Positions 36,611-45,724 of a stretch of 64,000 nt of DNA are shown one piece after another (position 1 is the first letter of the stretch; each line of letters begins with the position of its first letter). Below the pieces are notes generated by a model. It saw only the letters and a list, made by a program, of their open reading frames with translations, did not search any database and was not told the origin of the DNA. A program made the position numbers and the translations under genes. This stretch comes from DASQHW01 sp963837155 (GTDB lineage: Bacteria; Actinomycetota; Acidimicrobiia; IMCC26256; PALSA-610): NCBI GenBank assembly GCA_963837155.1, contig CAWIMB010000002.1:3410001-3474000 (forward strand), read 5' to 3'.

Positions 36611-37288
36611 GTGGAGCCGCTCGACAACCCCGTTTGGCACACGTTGACCGGTCCGCATGCCCGATTCTGCGAGGGCACCGGCCTCGCGGTCCGCTACGAC
36701 CCGGAGGTCGCACCCTTCGCTGCGATGCCGGACAACGCCTCGGCGGACGCGTGGGATGCGCTCGGCAGGCTCGTGGGACCGGACAGCGCGGGCGTCGTGT
36801 TTCGCGAGGGCGATCCCCGAGTCCCGGCCGGGTGGGAGGTCCCGTTCCGGCTCGCCGGGTTGCAGATGATCGCGACGACCGGGATTGGTGAACCTGATCC
36901 CGCGTTCGTGCAGCTCACGAACGACGATGTGCCCGACATGCTCGCGCTCGTCGGGCGCACGCGGCCCGGTCCGTTCTTCACGCGCACGGTGGAACTCGGC
37001 GCGTATCTCGGTCTGCGGGAGGACGGCGCACTCGTCGCGATGGCGGGCGAGCGCCTTCACCTGAATGGCTATACGGAGATCAGCGCGGTGTGCACGGACG
37101 AAAGCATCCGCAAGCGCGGGCTCGCGACGCGCCTCGTGCGGGCGATCGCGGCCGGCATCGAGGCACACGACGAAACACCAATCCTGCATGTCGCGAGCGA
37201 GAACGTCGGCGCCATCCGCGTGTACGAAGCCGTCGGTTTCGATACCCGCGCGGCCTACGACTTCGTCATGGTGCGACCGCGGAGCTGA
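36611..37288 (+). CDS. GNAT-family acetyltransferase
   Basis: 225 residues from the GTG at 36611. The GNAT core is in the C-terminal half: LVAMAGERLHLNGYTEISAVCTDESIRKRGLATRLVRA gives strand 4 and the RxxGxA acetyl-CoA loop; LHVASENVGAIRVYEAVGF is the terminal motif. The N-terminal ~100 residues form a second, degenerate GNAT-like half. The end overlaps the convergent kinase gene by 23 bases. Confidence 0.9.
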   Translation: MEPLDNPVWHTLTGPHARFCEGTGLAVRYDPEVAPFAAMPDNASADAWDALGRLVGPDSAGVVFREGDPRVPAGWEVPFRLAGLQMIATTGIGEPDPAFVQLTNDDVPDMLALVGRTRPGPFFTRTVELGAYLGLREDGALVAMAGERLHLNGYTEISAVCTDESIRKRGLATRLVRAIAAGIEAHDETPILHVASENVGAIRVYEAVGFDTRAAYDFVMVRPRS

Positions 37289-37763
37289 TTCTCTCCACGA
37301 GGTCGTCGACGGGATCGGTCGCGTCCACGACGAGTGAGGCAAGCGCGCGATAAGCATCATCACGCGCGTCGAACTGTTCGCGCAGCAGGGCGTCGGGTGC
37401 GCCTCCGATGGGACGGTACCCATCGTCCTCACGCAGTCGTTGGGCCAACGCGCCGGGATCGGCGCGCAGGTAGACAACGTTGGCGTTGCGCAACGCCTGC
37501 ACGACGTCAGGCTCGAGCACCGCGCCGGCCGCAGCCGCGACCACGGCTGGATGCTCGATGGCTTCCAGCAGCGCATCGGCCTCGGCACGATGCAGGGCGT
37601 CGAATCCTTCCGACCGTTCGATGTCACGTGCGGTGCGTCCCGAGCGTCGTAGCAAGGTGACATCGTTGTCCACGAACGGCATCCCCAGCCGTGCCGCGAG
37701 CCTCGCACCGACCGTGGACTTGCCGGAGCCCATCAGTCCAACCAGCACCACAGCCTTTGACAC
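37266..37763 (-). CDS. Shikimate-kinase-like P-loop kinase
   Basis: 165 residues from the GTG at 37763. Walker A GLMGSGKST at ~8-16, then GARLAARLGMPFVDNDVTLLRRSGRTARDI where shikimate kinases have the substrate-binding Asp and Arg. The LID region reads EDDGYRPIGG in place of the usual RPLL. aro genes are absent nearby, so it could be an aroK paralogue with a different sugar or acid substrate. Divergent from the aminotransferase. Confidence 0.8.
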   Translation of the reverse strand: MSKAVVLVGLMGSGKSTVGARLAARLGMPFVDNDVTLLRRSGRTARDIERSEGFDALHRAEADALLEAIEHPAVVAAAAGAVLEPDVVQALRNANVVYLRADPGALAQRLREDDGYRPIGGAPDALLREQFDARDDAYRALASLVVDATDPVDDLVERISSAVAP

Positions 37764-37837
37764 GGCCGAACGTATAGCACTGGTAAAGACCCCCTTCTCA
37801 CCTGGGTCACATGCCTGCTCGTCGGACCGACTTTCGA

Positions 37838-37843
37838 TAGATT
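37838..37843 (+). promoter_or_regulatory. Leaderless-type -10 box of the glycan operon
   Basis: TAGATT ends eight bases before the ATG at 37852. No ribosome-binding site is seen. Confidence 0.5.
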
Positions 37844-37851
37844 TCCCCGTT

Positions 37852-38973
37852 ATGCGCGTGCCCCCTGCCCGGGTGTACTTCCCGGACGACGACCGCGCCG
37901 AGATCCTGGCTCGCATCGACCGGGCACTCGAGACCGGGCAGCTCACCCTCGGAGCGATCGGCCGCGAGCTCGAAGACGCGTTCGCCGCCCGTCACCAGGT
38001 CAGCCATGCCGTCGCCGTCAGCTCGGGCACCAGCGCACTCGAGATCATCTTGCGCGCCCTCGGTGTGGACGGCCGCGACGTGCTCGTCCCCGCGAACACG
38101 TTCTTCGCGACCGCGGCCGCGGCTGTGCACGCGGGCGGGCGTGTGCGATTCGTCGACTGCGATCCGCACACGATGTCGTTCGATCTCGACGACGTCGCGG
38201 CGTCGATCACGCCCGACACTGCTGCCGTCGTCGCGGTGCACATCGGCGGGCTCCTCAGCCCCGCGCTGCCCACGCTCGCGGACCTGTGCGCACAGCGAGG
38301 CGTCGCCCTGGTCGAAGACGCAGCCCACGCGCACGGCAGCGCGCTCGACGACGATCCCGCCGGCACGTTCGGTGTCGCCGGGGCATTCTCCTTTTATCCG
38401 ACGAAGGTTGTCGCCGGAGGCGAGGGCGGGATGATCGCGACGAACGACGATGCGATCGCCGAAGAAGCGCGCACGTACCGCGATCAAGGCAAGGGATCGT
38501 TCCATGCGAATTTTCATACGCGCCTTGGTGCGAACTGGCGCATGAGTGAGCCGCATGCCGCGATCGTGCTCGCCCAGCTGCGACGCCTGGATGAATTCAT
38601 CGCGGCGCGTCAGTCGCTCGCAAAACGCTATGACGCCGCGGTCGAGCAGATCGGTCTGCGTCCGCTGGACGTGCCCGCGAACGCGCACTGCAACTACTAC
38701 AAGTACGTCGCGTTCCTGCCCGACGGCATCGACCGTGCCGCGCTGAAGCAGACCCTGCGAGAGCAGTACGACATCGGCTTGTCGGGCGAGGTGTACGACA
38801 CTCCCCTGCACCAGCAGCCGGTGTTCGAACAATTCGCGGATCGTTCGCTTCCCGGCGCGGAATGGTTGTGCGCGCGCCACATCTGTCTGCCTTTGTATCC
38901 AACGCTCGAAGAGCGCGACGCTGATTATGTCCTCGAATCCCTGGCATCGGAGCTGCAGTGCACGACGAGTTGA
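37852..38973 (+). CDS. DegT/DnrJ/EryC1/StrS aminotransferase (sugar aminotransferase)
   Basis: 373 residues. PLP-site motifs: VSSGTSALEIILRAL, VLVPANTFFATAAAA, VEDAAHAHGS and the Schiff-base Lys in FSFYPTKVVAGGEGG. The C-terminal half has YKYVAFLPDGID and GEVYDTPLHQQPVFE. It transaminates a nucleotide-linked keto-sugar. First gene of the seven-gene coupled operon; the next gene starts 16 bases before its end. Confidence 0.93.
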   Translation: MRVPPARVYFPDDDRAEILARIDRALETGQLTLGAIGRELEDAFAARHQVSHAVAVSSGTSALEIILRALGVDGRDVLVPANTFFATAAAAVHAGGRVRFVDCDPHTMSFDLDDVAASITPDTAAVVAVHIGGLLSPALPTLADLCAQRGVALVEDAAHAHGSALDDDPAGTFGVAGAFSFYPTKVVAGGEGGMIATNDDAIAEEARTYRDQGKGSFHANFHTRLGANWRMSEPHAAIVLAQLRRLDEFIAARQSLAKRYDAAVEQIGLRPLDVPANAHCNYYKYVAFLPDGIDRAALKQTLREQYDIGLSGEVYDTPLHQQPVFEQFADRSLPGAEWLCARHICLPLYPTLEERDADYVLESLASELQCTTS

Positions 38974-39881
38974 TCGCGATCACCGGTGGGTCCGGCTTCG
39001 TGGGTTCCCACGTGGTGGACGCGCTGTTGCAGGCGGGTCACGAAGTTCGCGTGATCGACCCGCAGAAGCCGCTCCAAGCACACGACGTCGACTGGGCTGA
39101 CGTCGACATGCTCGACCAGGACGCGTTGACCGACGCGTTGAAGGGCGTGGGGCCTGTCTTCCATCTCGCGGCGATGGCCGACGTGAACGACATCGTCGCG
39201 GATCCGCCGCAGAGCGTCTGGCTGAACACCTTTGGCGTGGCGCGCGTCCTCGAAGCGGCCCGCCGGGCCGAGGCAGGCCGCGTGGTGCTCTCGAGCACGG
39301 TTTGGGTCTACGCCGCTACGCAGGGAAACGAAGTCGACGAGACGACCCTGTTCGATCTCGATACCGATCGTCACCTCTATGTGTCGGAGAAGATCGCGGC
39401 CGAGATGCTGTGCCGCGACTACGCGACGCTGTTCGGGCGCCCGTACACGGTGCTCCGCTACGGGATCCCGTTCGGGCCGCGCATGCGGACCGATCTCGTC
39501 GTCGCCGCCTTCCTGTTGCGTGCGTTGCGGGGCGAGCCGCTGCGCATCGACGGTGACGGCTCGCAGGAACGGCGGTTCGTGTACGTCCAGGATCTGGCGG
39601 CGGCGCACGTGCTCGCCCTGAACGAGGTCGCGACCAACCGCACCTACAACCTCGAGTCGAACGAGGCAATATCGATTCGTATGCTCGCCGAGACGGTGCG
39701 CGACCTCGTGGGCGATGTCGAAGTGACGTTCGGGCCGACCCGGCCCGGCGACTATCGTGCGCGTGTCGTGCGGAGTGAACGTGCGCGCGAAGAGCTTGGG
39801 TGGGAGCCGCAGCACACCTTTGCGGAGGGGCTGCGGAAGACGCTCGCGTGGTATCGCGAGCAGCAGACAGCGGGGTCCTAG
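38958..39881 (+). CDS. NAD-dependent nucleotide-sugar epimerase/dehydratase (extended SDR)
   Basis: 307 residues from the GTG at 38958. NAD-binding GGSGFVGSH at residues 10-18; the active-site region is VLSSTVWVY with YVSEK providing the Tyr-x3-Lys pair. DGSQERRFVYVQDLAAAHVLAL and RPGDYRARVVRSERAREELGW are characteristic. It changes the stereochemistry or oxidation state of a UDP/GDP-sugar, working with the aminotransferase before it. Confidence 0.93.
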   Translation: MHDELIAITGGSGFVGSHVVDALLQAGHEVRVIDPQKPLQAHDVDWADVDMLDQDALTDALKGVGPVFHLAAMADVNDIVADPPQSVWLNTFGVARVLEAARRAEAGRVVLSSTVWVYAATQGNEVDETTLFDLDTDRHLYVSEKIAAEMLCRDYATLFGRPYTVLRYGIPFGPRMRTDLVVAAFLLRALRGEPLRIDGDGSQERRFVYVQDLAAAHVLALNEVATNRTYNLESNEAISIRMLAETVRDLVGDVEVTFGPTRPGDYRARVVRSERAREELGWEPQHTFAEGLRKTLAWYREQQTAGS

Positions 39882-39887
39882 GAACAA

Positions 39888-40565
39888 GTGGCAGGAACGT
39901 CGCGCCGCATTGCGGTGGTCCCGGCGTACAACGAGGAGCCGACGGTCGCCGCCGTCCTCGATGAGCTCTATCCGCTCGTCGACGAGCTCGTGGTGGTCGA
40001 CGACGGGTCGACCGACAACACGCGCGCCGAGATCGAACGGTGGATGGCCGGGCGCGACCGCTGCCATCTCATGATCCATGACGTCAACCAGGGCATGTCG
40101 GAGGCGTACTACACGGCGCTCACCGAGCTGCGCGAGCGCCTGCGCGTCGGTGAGCTCTCCGCCGACGACTTGGTGTTCACCGTCGACGCCGACGGCCAGC
40201 ACGACCTGCACGTCCTGAACGAGCTCGTGCAGATGACGATCGACGAGGGCCTCGACGCCAATCTCGCTCGCCGCGATCTCTCCTACCACGGGCCGTTCAA
40301 GAAGACCGGCAACTGGGTGCTGTCGAAGTGGGCCTCGTTGTGGGCGTGGGCGCCGCTCCACGACGTCGAGTCGGGATACCGGATCTTCCGCCTGGGCGCG
40401 CTGGCACACGCACTCGACTACTACTCCGGCTACAAGTACAGCGAGACCGTTGAGGTCGCAGTCGTGCTGTGCCAGCTCGGCTACAAGGTGCGCAACGACC
40501 ACCTCGTGCCGGTGCCGGTCGCGCGGGTCGCGTACCGCGCATGCGCGACGCGCTCATCGACATGA
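39888..40565 (+). CDS. Glycosyltransferase family 2 (dolichol-phosphate-mannose-synthase-like)
   Basis: 225 residues from the GTG at 39888, six bases after the previous stop. GT-A motifs: AVVPAYNEEPTVAAVL, VVVDDGSTDNTRA and the metal-binding FTVDADGQHD. VESGYRIFRLGALAHAL is the acceptor-side motif. The last 15 residues (ARVAYRACATRSST) look wrong for the family, and the other frame reads RMRDALIDMTVIPIAAGRVW, so a frame change near 40540 may join this to the next gene. Confidence 0.88.
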   Translation: MAGTSRRIAVVPAYNEEPTVAAVLDELYPLVDELVVVDDGSTDNTRAEIERWMAGRDRCHLMIHDVNQGMSEAYYTALTELRERLRVGELSADDLVFTVDADGQHDLHVLNELVQMTIDEGLDANLARRDLSYHGPFKKTGNWVLSKWASLWAWAPLHDVESGYRIFRLGALAHALDYYSGYKYSETVEVAVVLCQLGYKVRNDHLVPVPVARVAYRACATRSST

Positions 40566-41815
40566 CGGTGATCCCGATCGCGGCCGGGCGCGTCTGGCAT
40601 CGCGACCGCATCCGCGAGGCGCTCGCAACCGATGCGATGGCGCACGTCGCGATCGCGGGAATTCTCGGACTGCTCTGTTCGTTTACCTACGTCCACGCCA
40701 CCGACACGATGCTCACGCTCATCCTCGCCGCGATCGCCGCGTTCGGGCTGGGCTCGATGATCCGCCGCTACGTGCCTCGGCCTTCGCTCTCGCTGCTGGG
40801 AGCATTGCTTGCGCTCGTCGCCGCCTGGCTAGTCCCGCAACGACCGGACATGGGCAGCGCGATCGTCCTTGCGGCCTTGTTCGGCGTCGGCGCGTCTCTT
40901 GCCGCACCTCCGGTGCGCCGTCCTCGTCCACTCGTGCTCGCGGGCGCGTTCGTGGTCTTCGTGATCGTGCGCATCGGGGGAACTCGCGCCACGCTGCTCG
41001 GTCTCGCCGTGATCGGCGTCGCGATCGCCGCCCTCGCGGCACGCTTCGGCCGATTCACGATGCCGGGCGCGTACCGCGTGCGCACGCTGGCCGTCGGCAG
41101 CATCCTCGTGGTCGCGACGTCAGGCATCGCCGGATACTTCGGCGCGAGCACCGTCGGCGCCACCTGGTTCGGCGGGGGCGTGACCCACGGACCGCGCACC
41201 ACCGACGAAGTGGCAATCACCTTCGACGACGGTCCGAATGTCGACGCGACGCCGGCAGTCATGAGGATTCTCGACGACGCCGGCGTGAAGGCCACATTCT
41301 TCATCGTTGGCAAGGCGCTGGACGCCCAGCCGCAGATCGTGCGCGACCTGTACCAGGACGGCCAACTTGTCGGCAATCACTCGTACCACCACGACGACTG
41401 GCGCTGGCTCGATCCCCGTTATCCGGAGCTCGCGCGCACCCAGGACGCGTTCGCCCGCAACCTCGGCACGTGCCCGGTCTGGTTCCGGCCTCCGCACGGC
41501 CAGAAGACGCCGATGATGGAACGCGTCGTGCACGAGCACCGCATGCACCTCGCGCTGTGGGACGTGTCGGTCGGCGACTGGGCGACCACCGATCCCGACG
41601 TCGTCGCCCAGAAAGTGCTCGATCGGGTGCAGGGCGGGTCGATCATCGACCTGCACGACGGGTTCGACGGCAAGCCGTGGGTCGATCGCTCGGTGGTCGT
41701 CAAGGCGCTCCCCAAGATCCTCGACGGCCTGAGGGAGAAGCACCTCCGGCCGGTGCGCCTCGACGAGCTCGTGGGCGGTCCCGCATACCAGCCGTGCACG
41801 CCACGAGACACCTAG
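40541..41815 (+). CDS. Membrane-anchored polysaccharide deacetylase (NodB homology domain)
   Basis: 424 residues from the ATG at 40541. About six hydrophobic helices lie in residues 25-210, then a NodB domain: AITFDDGPNVDATP (catalytic Asp-Asp), VGNHSYHHDDW (H-x3-H type zinc ligands), WFRPPHGQKTP and SIIDLHDGFDG. It removes acetyl groups from an exported polysaccharide or peptidoglycan. It overlaps the GT2 end by 25 bases. The multi-helix N-terminus is unusual for the family and may be the membrane part of a fused GT2. Confidence 0.85.
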   Translation: MRDALIDMTVIPIAAGRVWHRDRIREALATDAMAHVAIAGILGLLCSFTYVHATDTMLTLILAAIAAFGLGSMIRRYVPRPSLSLLGALLALVAAWLVPQRPDMGSAIVLAALFGVGASLAAPPVRRPRPLVLAGAFVVFVIVRIGGTRATLLGLAVIGVAIAALAARFGRFTMPGAYRVRTLAVGSILVVATSGIAGYFGASTVGATWFGGGVTHGPRTTDEVAITFDDGPNVDATPAVMRILDDAGVKATFFIVGKALDAQPQIVRDLYQDGQLVGNHSYHHDDWRWLDPRYPELARTQDAFARNLGTCPVWFRPPHGQKTPMMERVVHEHRMHLALWDVSVGDWATTDPDVVAQKVLDRVQGGSIIDLHDGFDGKPWVDRSVVVKALPKILDGLREKHLRPVRLDELVGGPAYQPCTPRDT

Positions 41816-43140
41816 ACGGAGACGCGCCGCGCGCCGGGCTCGCGGAGGCGGAGGCGTCGCGCCGTACGGATCGCGTCGTCGGTGGCCGAATCGCGCTGGC
41901 GGTGCTGGTACTCGCGTGGGTCGTTCTGCTCGCGATCTACTTGCGTCACACGATCGTGCTGTCGTCGGACAGCCTCAACAACCACGTGCACGTGTGGCAC
42001 ATCGCCCGCGACCTCTGGCATCACGGCCGGTTGCCGTGGCGGTTCCCGCAGCTCGGGCACGGCGAGGCATACGCATACCCATACGGGTTCCTGAACTGGA
42101 CGACCGCCGCCCTCCTCTGGCCGCTCTTCGGCGATTGGGCGATCACACTGTGGACCGTCGTCGGCGTCGTCGGCTGCATCGTCGCCACGTTCGTCGCGTT
42201 CCCCGAGTTGCGCCACGGATGGTGGGCCGCGGCCGTGCTCGCGAACCCGGCCATCGTCGAAGCGCTGTTGTTCGGCCAGCAGTCGTTCGCGTGGGGTTCG
42301 ATGCTGGTGCTGTTCGGCATCGCCGCGTGGCGGCGCGGTGCACGCGGCTGGGCCGCGGTGCTCGTGGGCGTGGGATTTCTCACGCACCCGTACATCGTGG
42401 CGCCGCTTCTCTTCGTCGTCTTGCTGCTGCTGTACCTCCCGTTCACGGCGGACCGGGTCGCGGTCGTCAAGTGGTTCGCGGTCGCATGTGTGATCGCGCT
42501 GCCGGCGGTCGCGATCGTGTTCCTCTCCCCGAGCGCCTCCGATTCTCGCCCGACGACACAGGTCGTGAACTTCCTTGCGACCGTCGGGCCGCGCACCTTC
42601 ATCGTGGTGCTCCCGATGTTCTACGTCGTGCTGCGGCGGACCGGCCGGGCCTGGCTCGCACCGTTGTCACTCGTCGTCCCTCTCGCGCTGCTCGTGACGC
42701 TCTCCTTCCCGCTGAACGTGTGGGTGCAGTGGCGAGTGCTGGCGCGGGACGGCGCGGACACCGCGAGCCTCGACGCCTACCTGCGTTCACCGTCGTTCGT
42801 TCGCGGTGCCACCTACCGGGTGCTGCGCGGCGGCGACGGCAAGCTCGGCTTGTACCACGTCGTGCGGGCAGGTGGCCGGCTCGACTCGGAGATGTTCCCG
42901 GAGACGATGGCGATCCGCGACTTCCGTGACGATGCGGACTACGAGAAGCTCCTCTGTGACCGTCATGTCGACCAGATCATGCGGTTCGACAGCTACGACG
43001 GGTCCCGTCACACCAACGAACACACGGTGATCGACCGGCTCGCGGCCGAACCGGGCGATCGCGTTCAGCTGGATGAGGTGGCGCGCGGCAAGGACTTCGA
43101 GATCTACGCGGTCGATCGCACGGGGTGCACCGAGAGATGA
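41794..43140 (+). CDS. Multi-spanning membrane protein, GT-C-like
   Basis: 448 residues from GTG 41794. Around ten hydrophobic helices (first at ~35-55) and a first extracytoplasmic loop with SSDSLNNHVHVWHIARDLWHHGRLPWRF, where the acidic/His residues resemble the catalytic loop of GT-C glycosyltransferases. A soluble C-terminal ~130 residues (GDGKLGLYHVVRAGG, EMFPETMAIRDFRDD) lies outside. It overlaps the deacetylase by 22 bases. Likely transfers a lipid-linked sugar outside the membrane; inference. Confidence 0.75.
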   Translation: MHATRHLDGDAPRAGLAEAEASRRTDRVVGGRIALAVLVLAWVVLLAIYLRHTIVLSSDSLNNHVHVWHIARDLWHHGRLPWRFPQLGHGEAYAYPYGFLNWTTAALLWPLFGDWAITLWTVVGVVGCIVATFVAFPELRHGWWAAAVLANPAIVEALLFGQQSFAWGSMLVLFGIAAWRRGARGWAAVLVGVGFLTHPYIVAPLLFVVLLLLYLPFTADRVAVVKWFAVACVIALPAVAIVFLSPSASDSRPTTQVVNFLATVGPRTFIVVLPMFYVVLRRTGRAWLAPLSLVVPLALLVTLSFPLNVWVQWRVLARDGADTASLDAYLRSPSFVRGATYRVLRGGDGKLGLYHVVRAGGRLDSEMFPETMAIRDFRDDADYEKLLCDRHVDQIMRFDSYDGSRHTNEHTVIDRLAAEPGDRVQLDEVARGKDFEIYAVDRTGCTER

Positions 43141-44118
43141 CCGACGGGCCCGGCGCAGCTCGATCCGCTTCGTCGCGGGACCACCCTCCTAACGTTGCAG
43201 GTGTGCCCGACGATCCGCACTGGATCGACCTCTGCGATCCCGACGAAGCGACATTGCGGAACGTGCTACCCGCGCACCTCCACGACGTCACGCTCGAGCG
43301 GCTCAGGCAGCGCCCCGAGCGCGACGACGAGGTGCGTCCTCGGCTCGAAGCGCGCGTCGACTACGTCTTCGGCATCCTCGTGTTCCCGACGCTGCCGAAC
43401 GACGGGCCGGCGGTGTTCCAGGAGGTCGACGTCGTCGCCACCGTCGACATGATCGTGACCGTGCGCAAGACGCCACCGGGCCACGAGCCGGTGAGCTTCG
43501 ACGAGGCCCGCAACACCGCGCTGCGGGCCGGCGCGAGCCCCGGCATGTGCCTCTACGCACTCATGGACGAGATCGCCGAGCATTTTCTCGACGTCGTCGA
43601 CTGCTTCGATGATGCCATTGACGAACTCGAGGATCACGTCACCGACTGGCCATCGTCTCAGATTCGAAAGGAGATCGGTTCGCTCCGCCACGACATCCTG
43701 CATGTCCGGCGCGTCCTTGCTCCCACACGCGACGCCGCACGAGCCGTCCTCGACGATCGGGTGGAGCTCGACGGTGACGTCACGCTGTTCCCTCGCGACG
43801 TCGAGCTGCACTTCGCCGACGCCTACGACAAGCTGTTGCGCAGCGACTGACGGCCTCGACCTCTCGCGCGATCTCCTCGCCGGCGTGCGCGACTTTCATC
43901 AGTCGGAGATCGCCAACGATCAGAACGAGGTGATGAAGAAACTGACGGCAGTCGCCTCGATCTTGCTGGTGCCCACGTTCATCGTCGGGTTGTACGGCCA
44001 GAACTTCGAGCACATGCCCGAGCTGCGGTGGACGCAGGGCTACGGCTTCTCGTGGATCCTCATCATCGTGTCGACCGTCTTCCAGCTCTGGTACTACCGG
44101 AGGAAGGGATGGATCTGA
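43137..44118 (+). CDS. corA: CorA-family Mg2+/Co2+ transporter, frameshifted
   Basis: About 326 residues with the frame change near 43843 (DAYDKLLRS joins TDGLDLSRDLLAGVRDF). The N-terminal cytoplasmic domain has HLHDVTLERLRQRPERDDEVRPRLEARVDYVFG; the pore helix shows LVPTFIVGLYGQNFEHMPELRW, with GQN in the position of the GMN selectivity motif, then a second helix and WYYRRKGWI. ATG 43137 overlaps the previous stop as ATGA. Forms pentameric channels. Confidence 0.87.
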
Positions 44119-44528
44119 GCGTCCGCGATCGTCGTGACGCGATCGTGCGCGAGCACATGGACGCCGAGAACCGCCTCGACTTCGATGCCACGCTCGCCAC
44201 GTTCGCGCACCCCCGCTACGAACTCGTCGGGCTGGGACAGGTCTACGACGGACCGGATGAGGTCCGGGAGTACTTCCGGCGCAGCCGCCTGCCGTTCCCC
44301 GATCAGCGCAACGAAGTGATCGCGCTGCACCACGCGGACGGCGCGGTCATCAGTGAGTTCTGGCTCCTGGGCACGCATTTGGGACCACTTGGCGATGTCG
44401 CCCCGACCGGCCGCAGCTTCCGTGTCCGCATGTGCGCGGTGTTCGAGTTCGAGGGGACGGGCCTCGTGTGCGAGCGCGTGTACTTCAACCCGGGAGACAT
44501 CCTGAGCCAGCTCTCACAGGAGGCCTGA
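44109..44528 (+). CDS. SnoaL-like/ester-cyclase-type NTF2-fold protein
   Basis: 139 residues from ATG 44109, eight bases inside the corA end, with AGGAAGGG just before it. Fold elements: REHMDAENRLDFDATLATFAHPRYELVG, PDEVREYFRRSRLPFPD and GDVAPTGRSFRVRMCAVFEFEGTGLVCERVYFN. Function unassigned; last gene of the coupled operon. Confidence 0.8.
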   Translation: MDLSVRDRRDAIVREHMDAENRLDFDATLATFAHPRYELVGLGQVYDGPDEVREYFRRSRLPFPDQRNEVIALHHADGAVISEFWLLGTHLGPLGDVAPTGRSFRVRMCAVFEFEGTGLVCERVYFNPGDILSQLSQEA

Positions 44529-44579
44529 CCAGGGGACGAATCGTCCTGGCGGACGTTCCGCGCCCTCCCGATGATGGCC

Positions 44580-44585
44580 TACCCT
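44580..44585 (+). promoter_or_regulatory. Probable cspA -10 box
   Basis: TACCCT with a weak TTCCGC 18 bases upstream (44556). It gives a leader of roughly 45-50 bases before the TTG at 44640, and would exclude translation from the ATG at 44571. Confidence 0.35.
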
Positions 44586-44639
44586 GGTCGCAGCGGGTGC
44601 GCGTACGGGGCGTACCTACCGCAAGAGAGAGATAGTGAG

Positions 44640-44840
44640 TTGGCAACAGGAACAGTGAAATTCTTCAACGCCGAGAAGGGCTACGGCTTCATCTCGCGCG
44701 AAGGCGCCAAAGACGTGTTCGTTCACCACTCCCAGATCCAAATGGACGGTTATCGAGCCCTCGAAGAGGGACAGACCGTTGAATTCGAAATTGGACAGGG
44801 TCGGAAAGGCGAGGAGGCGCAGAACGTTCGTCCGGTCTGA
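44640..44840 (+). CDS. cspA: Cold-shock protein (CspA family)
   Basis: 66 residues from TTG 44640, giving the canonical start ATGTVKFFNAEKGYGFI with RNP1 (KGYGFI) and RNP2 (VFVHHS). The longer ATG-initiated frame from 44571 would add 23 residues unlike the family, so it is rejected. A single-stranded nucleic-acid-binding beta-barrel that acts as RNA chaperone. A strong terminator follows. Confidence 0.93.
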   Translation: MATGTVKFFNAEKGYGFISREGAKDVFVHHSQIQMDGYRALEEGQTVEFEIGQGRKGEEAQNVRPV

Positions 44841-44858
44841 CTCGTCGTAGTGCGAGCT

Positions 44859-44892
44859 GAAGCCGCCGAGGCCCGTGCCCGGCGGCTTCTTT
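44859..44892. terminator. Bidirectional rho-independent terminator after cspA
   Basis: GAAGCCGCCG (44859-44868) pairs perfectly with CGGCGGCTTC (44880-44889) around an 11-base loop and is followed by TTT. The convergent permease gene ends at 44892, so it serves both. Confidence 0.85.
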
Positions 44893-45711
44893 CATGACAG
44901 AACGTCTTTGCGCTTGAACCACCAGAACACGATCGCGAGGAACACCGCGACGTACGGAAGCTGTATGAGCGCACCGTGGAGGAGGCCGCTCGCCGTGTCG
45001 TCCCGCACGATCAGCCCCCGCCAGTCGTCGAGGTAGTGCGTCGGGAGTCCTTGCCGGATCGCACCGAGCTGCGGGATGGCGTTCAAGATCTCCGATGTCA
45101 TGAACAAGCCGATACCGGCGCCGATCGCTCCGTTCGACGAGTCCGTCATCGTCGACACCATCAGCGCCACCGCGACGACTGACGTCATACCCCAGGCGAC
45201 GTACACGCTCGCGAGCCCGAGATCGGTCAGCAACTGCGCCGACGATTTGTGGAGCGAGAAGAAGTCGCCGAGCTCGATGTCGATGCGATGCCAACCGAAC
45301 GCGATCCCGCCGGCGATCAAGCCGGTGACGACGATCAGCAAGGTCGCGATCACAACGAAGACCAAAGCCATCGCCAGCTTCACCGCGAGGAGCCGGGCCC
45401 GCCCGACCGGGCGCACGAGCGTGTAGCGAAGGCTGCCCCACGTCGCTTCGCCGGCTACCGCGTCGCCCACGAAGATCGCCACCACGACGACGAGCAGGAA
45501 GCGACTCATGAACAACAGGGCGGCGGCCGGCATGACGAAACCCGACTGGCGCAGCGAGCGCGAACAACGAATCCCCTTCGGCCCGTTGCGCCCGCTCGCC
45601 GAACTTCACCGCGATCGTCATGATGATCGGCAGCACGACCATGATGCCCAGCGCCACGTACGTGCGCGGGCGCCGTACCTGCTTCGACATCTCGGTCCGG
45701 AACAGAGACAT
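44892..45711 (-). CDS. ABC-2-type transporter permease, frameshifted
   Basis: About 272 residues after dropping one inserted base near 45548 (FALAAQSGFVMPAAALLFM). Six hydrophobic helices: YVALGIMVVLPIIMTIAV, FLLVVVVAIFVGDAVAG, LALVFVVIATLLIVVTGLIAG, YVAWGMTSVVAVALMVS, and the pair near the C-terminus ending FLAIVFWWFKRKD. GEATWGSLRYTLVRPVGRARLL is the conserved loop of ABC-2 exporters. It pairs with the ATPase gene 13 bases upstream. Confidence 0.85.
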
Positions 45712-45724
45712 CACCGCGGCCTCA

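Noticed and set aside
40450..41793. Upstream part of the large frame containing the multi-TM protein
   Set aside because: This part overlaps the deacetylase in another frame and is Arg-rich; the real start is taken as GTG 41794.
43840..43852. UGA in corA as a second possible selenocysteine codon
   Set aside because: The downstream protein is in a different frame, so it is an indel and not recoding; the position is not redox active.
44571..44639. ATG start for cspA giving an 89-residue protein
   Set aside because: The extra 23 residues have no counterpart in the family and overlap the probable promoter; TTG 44640 fits.
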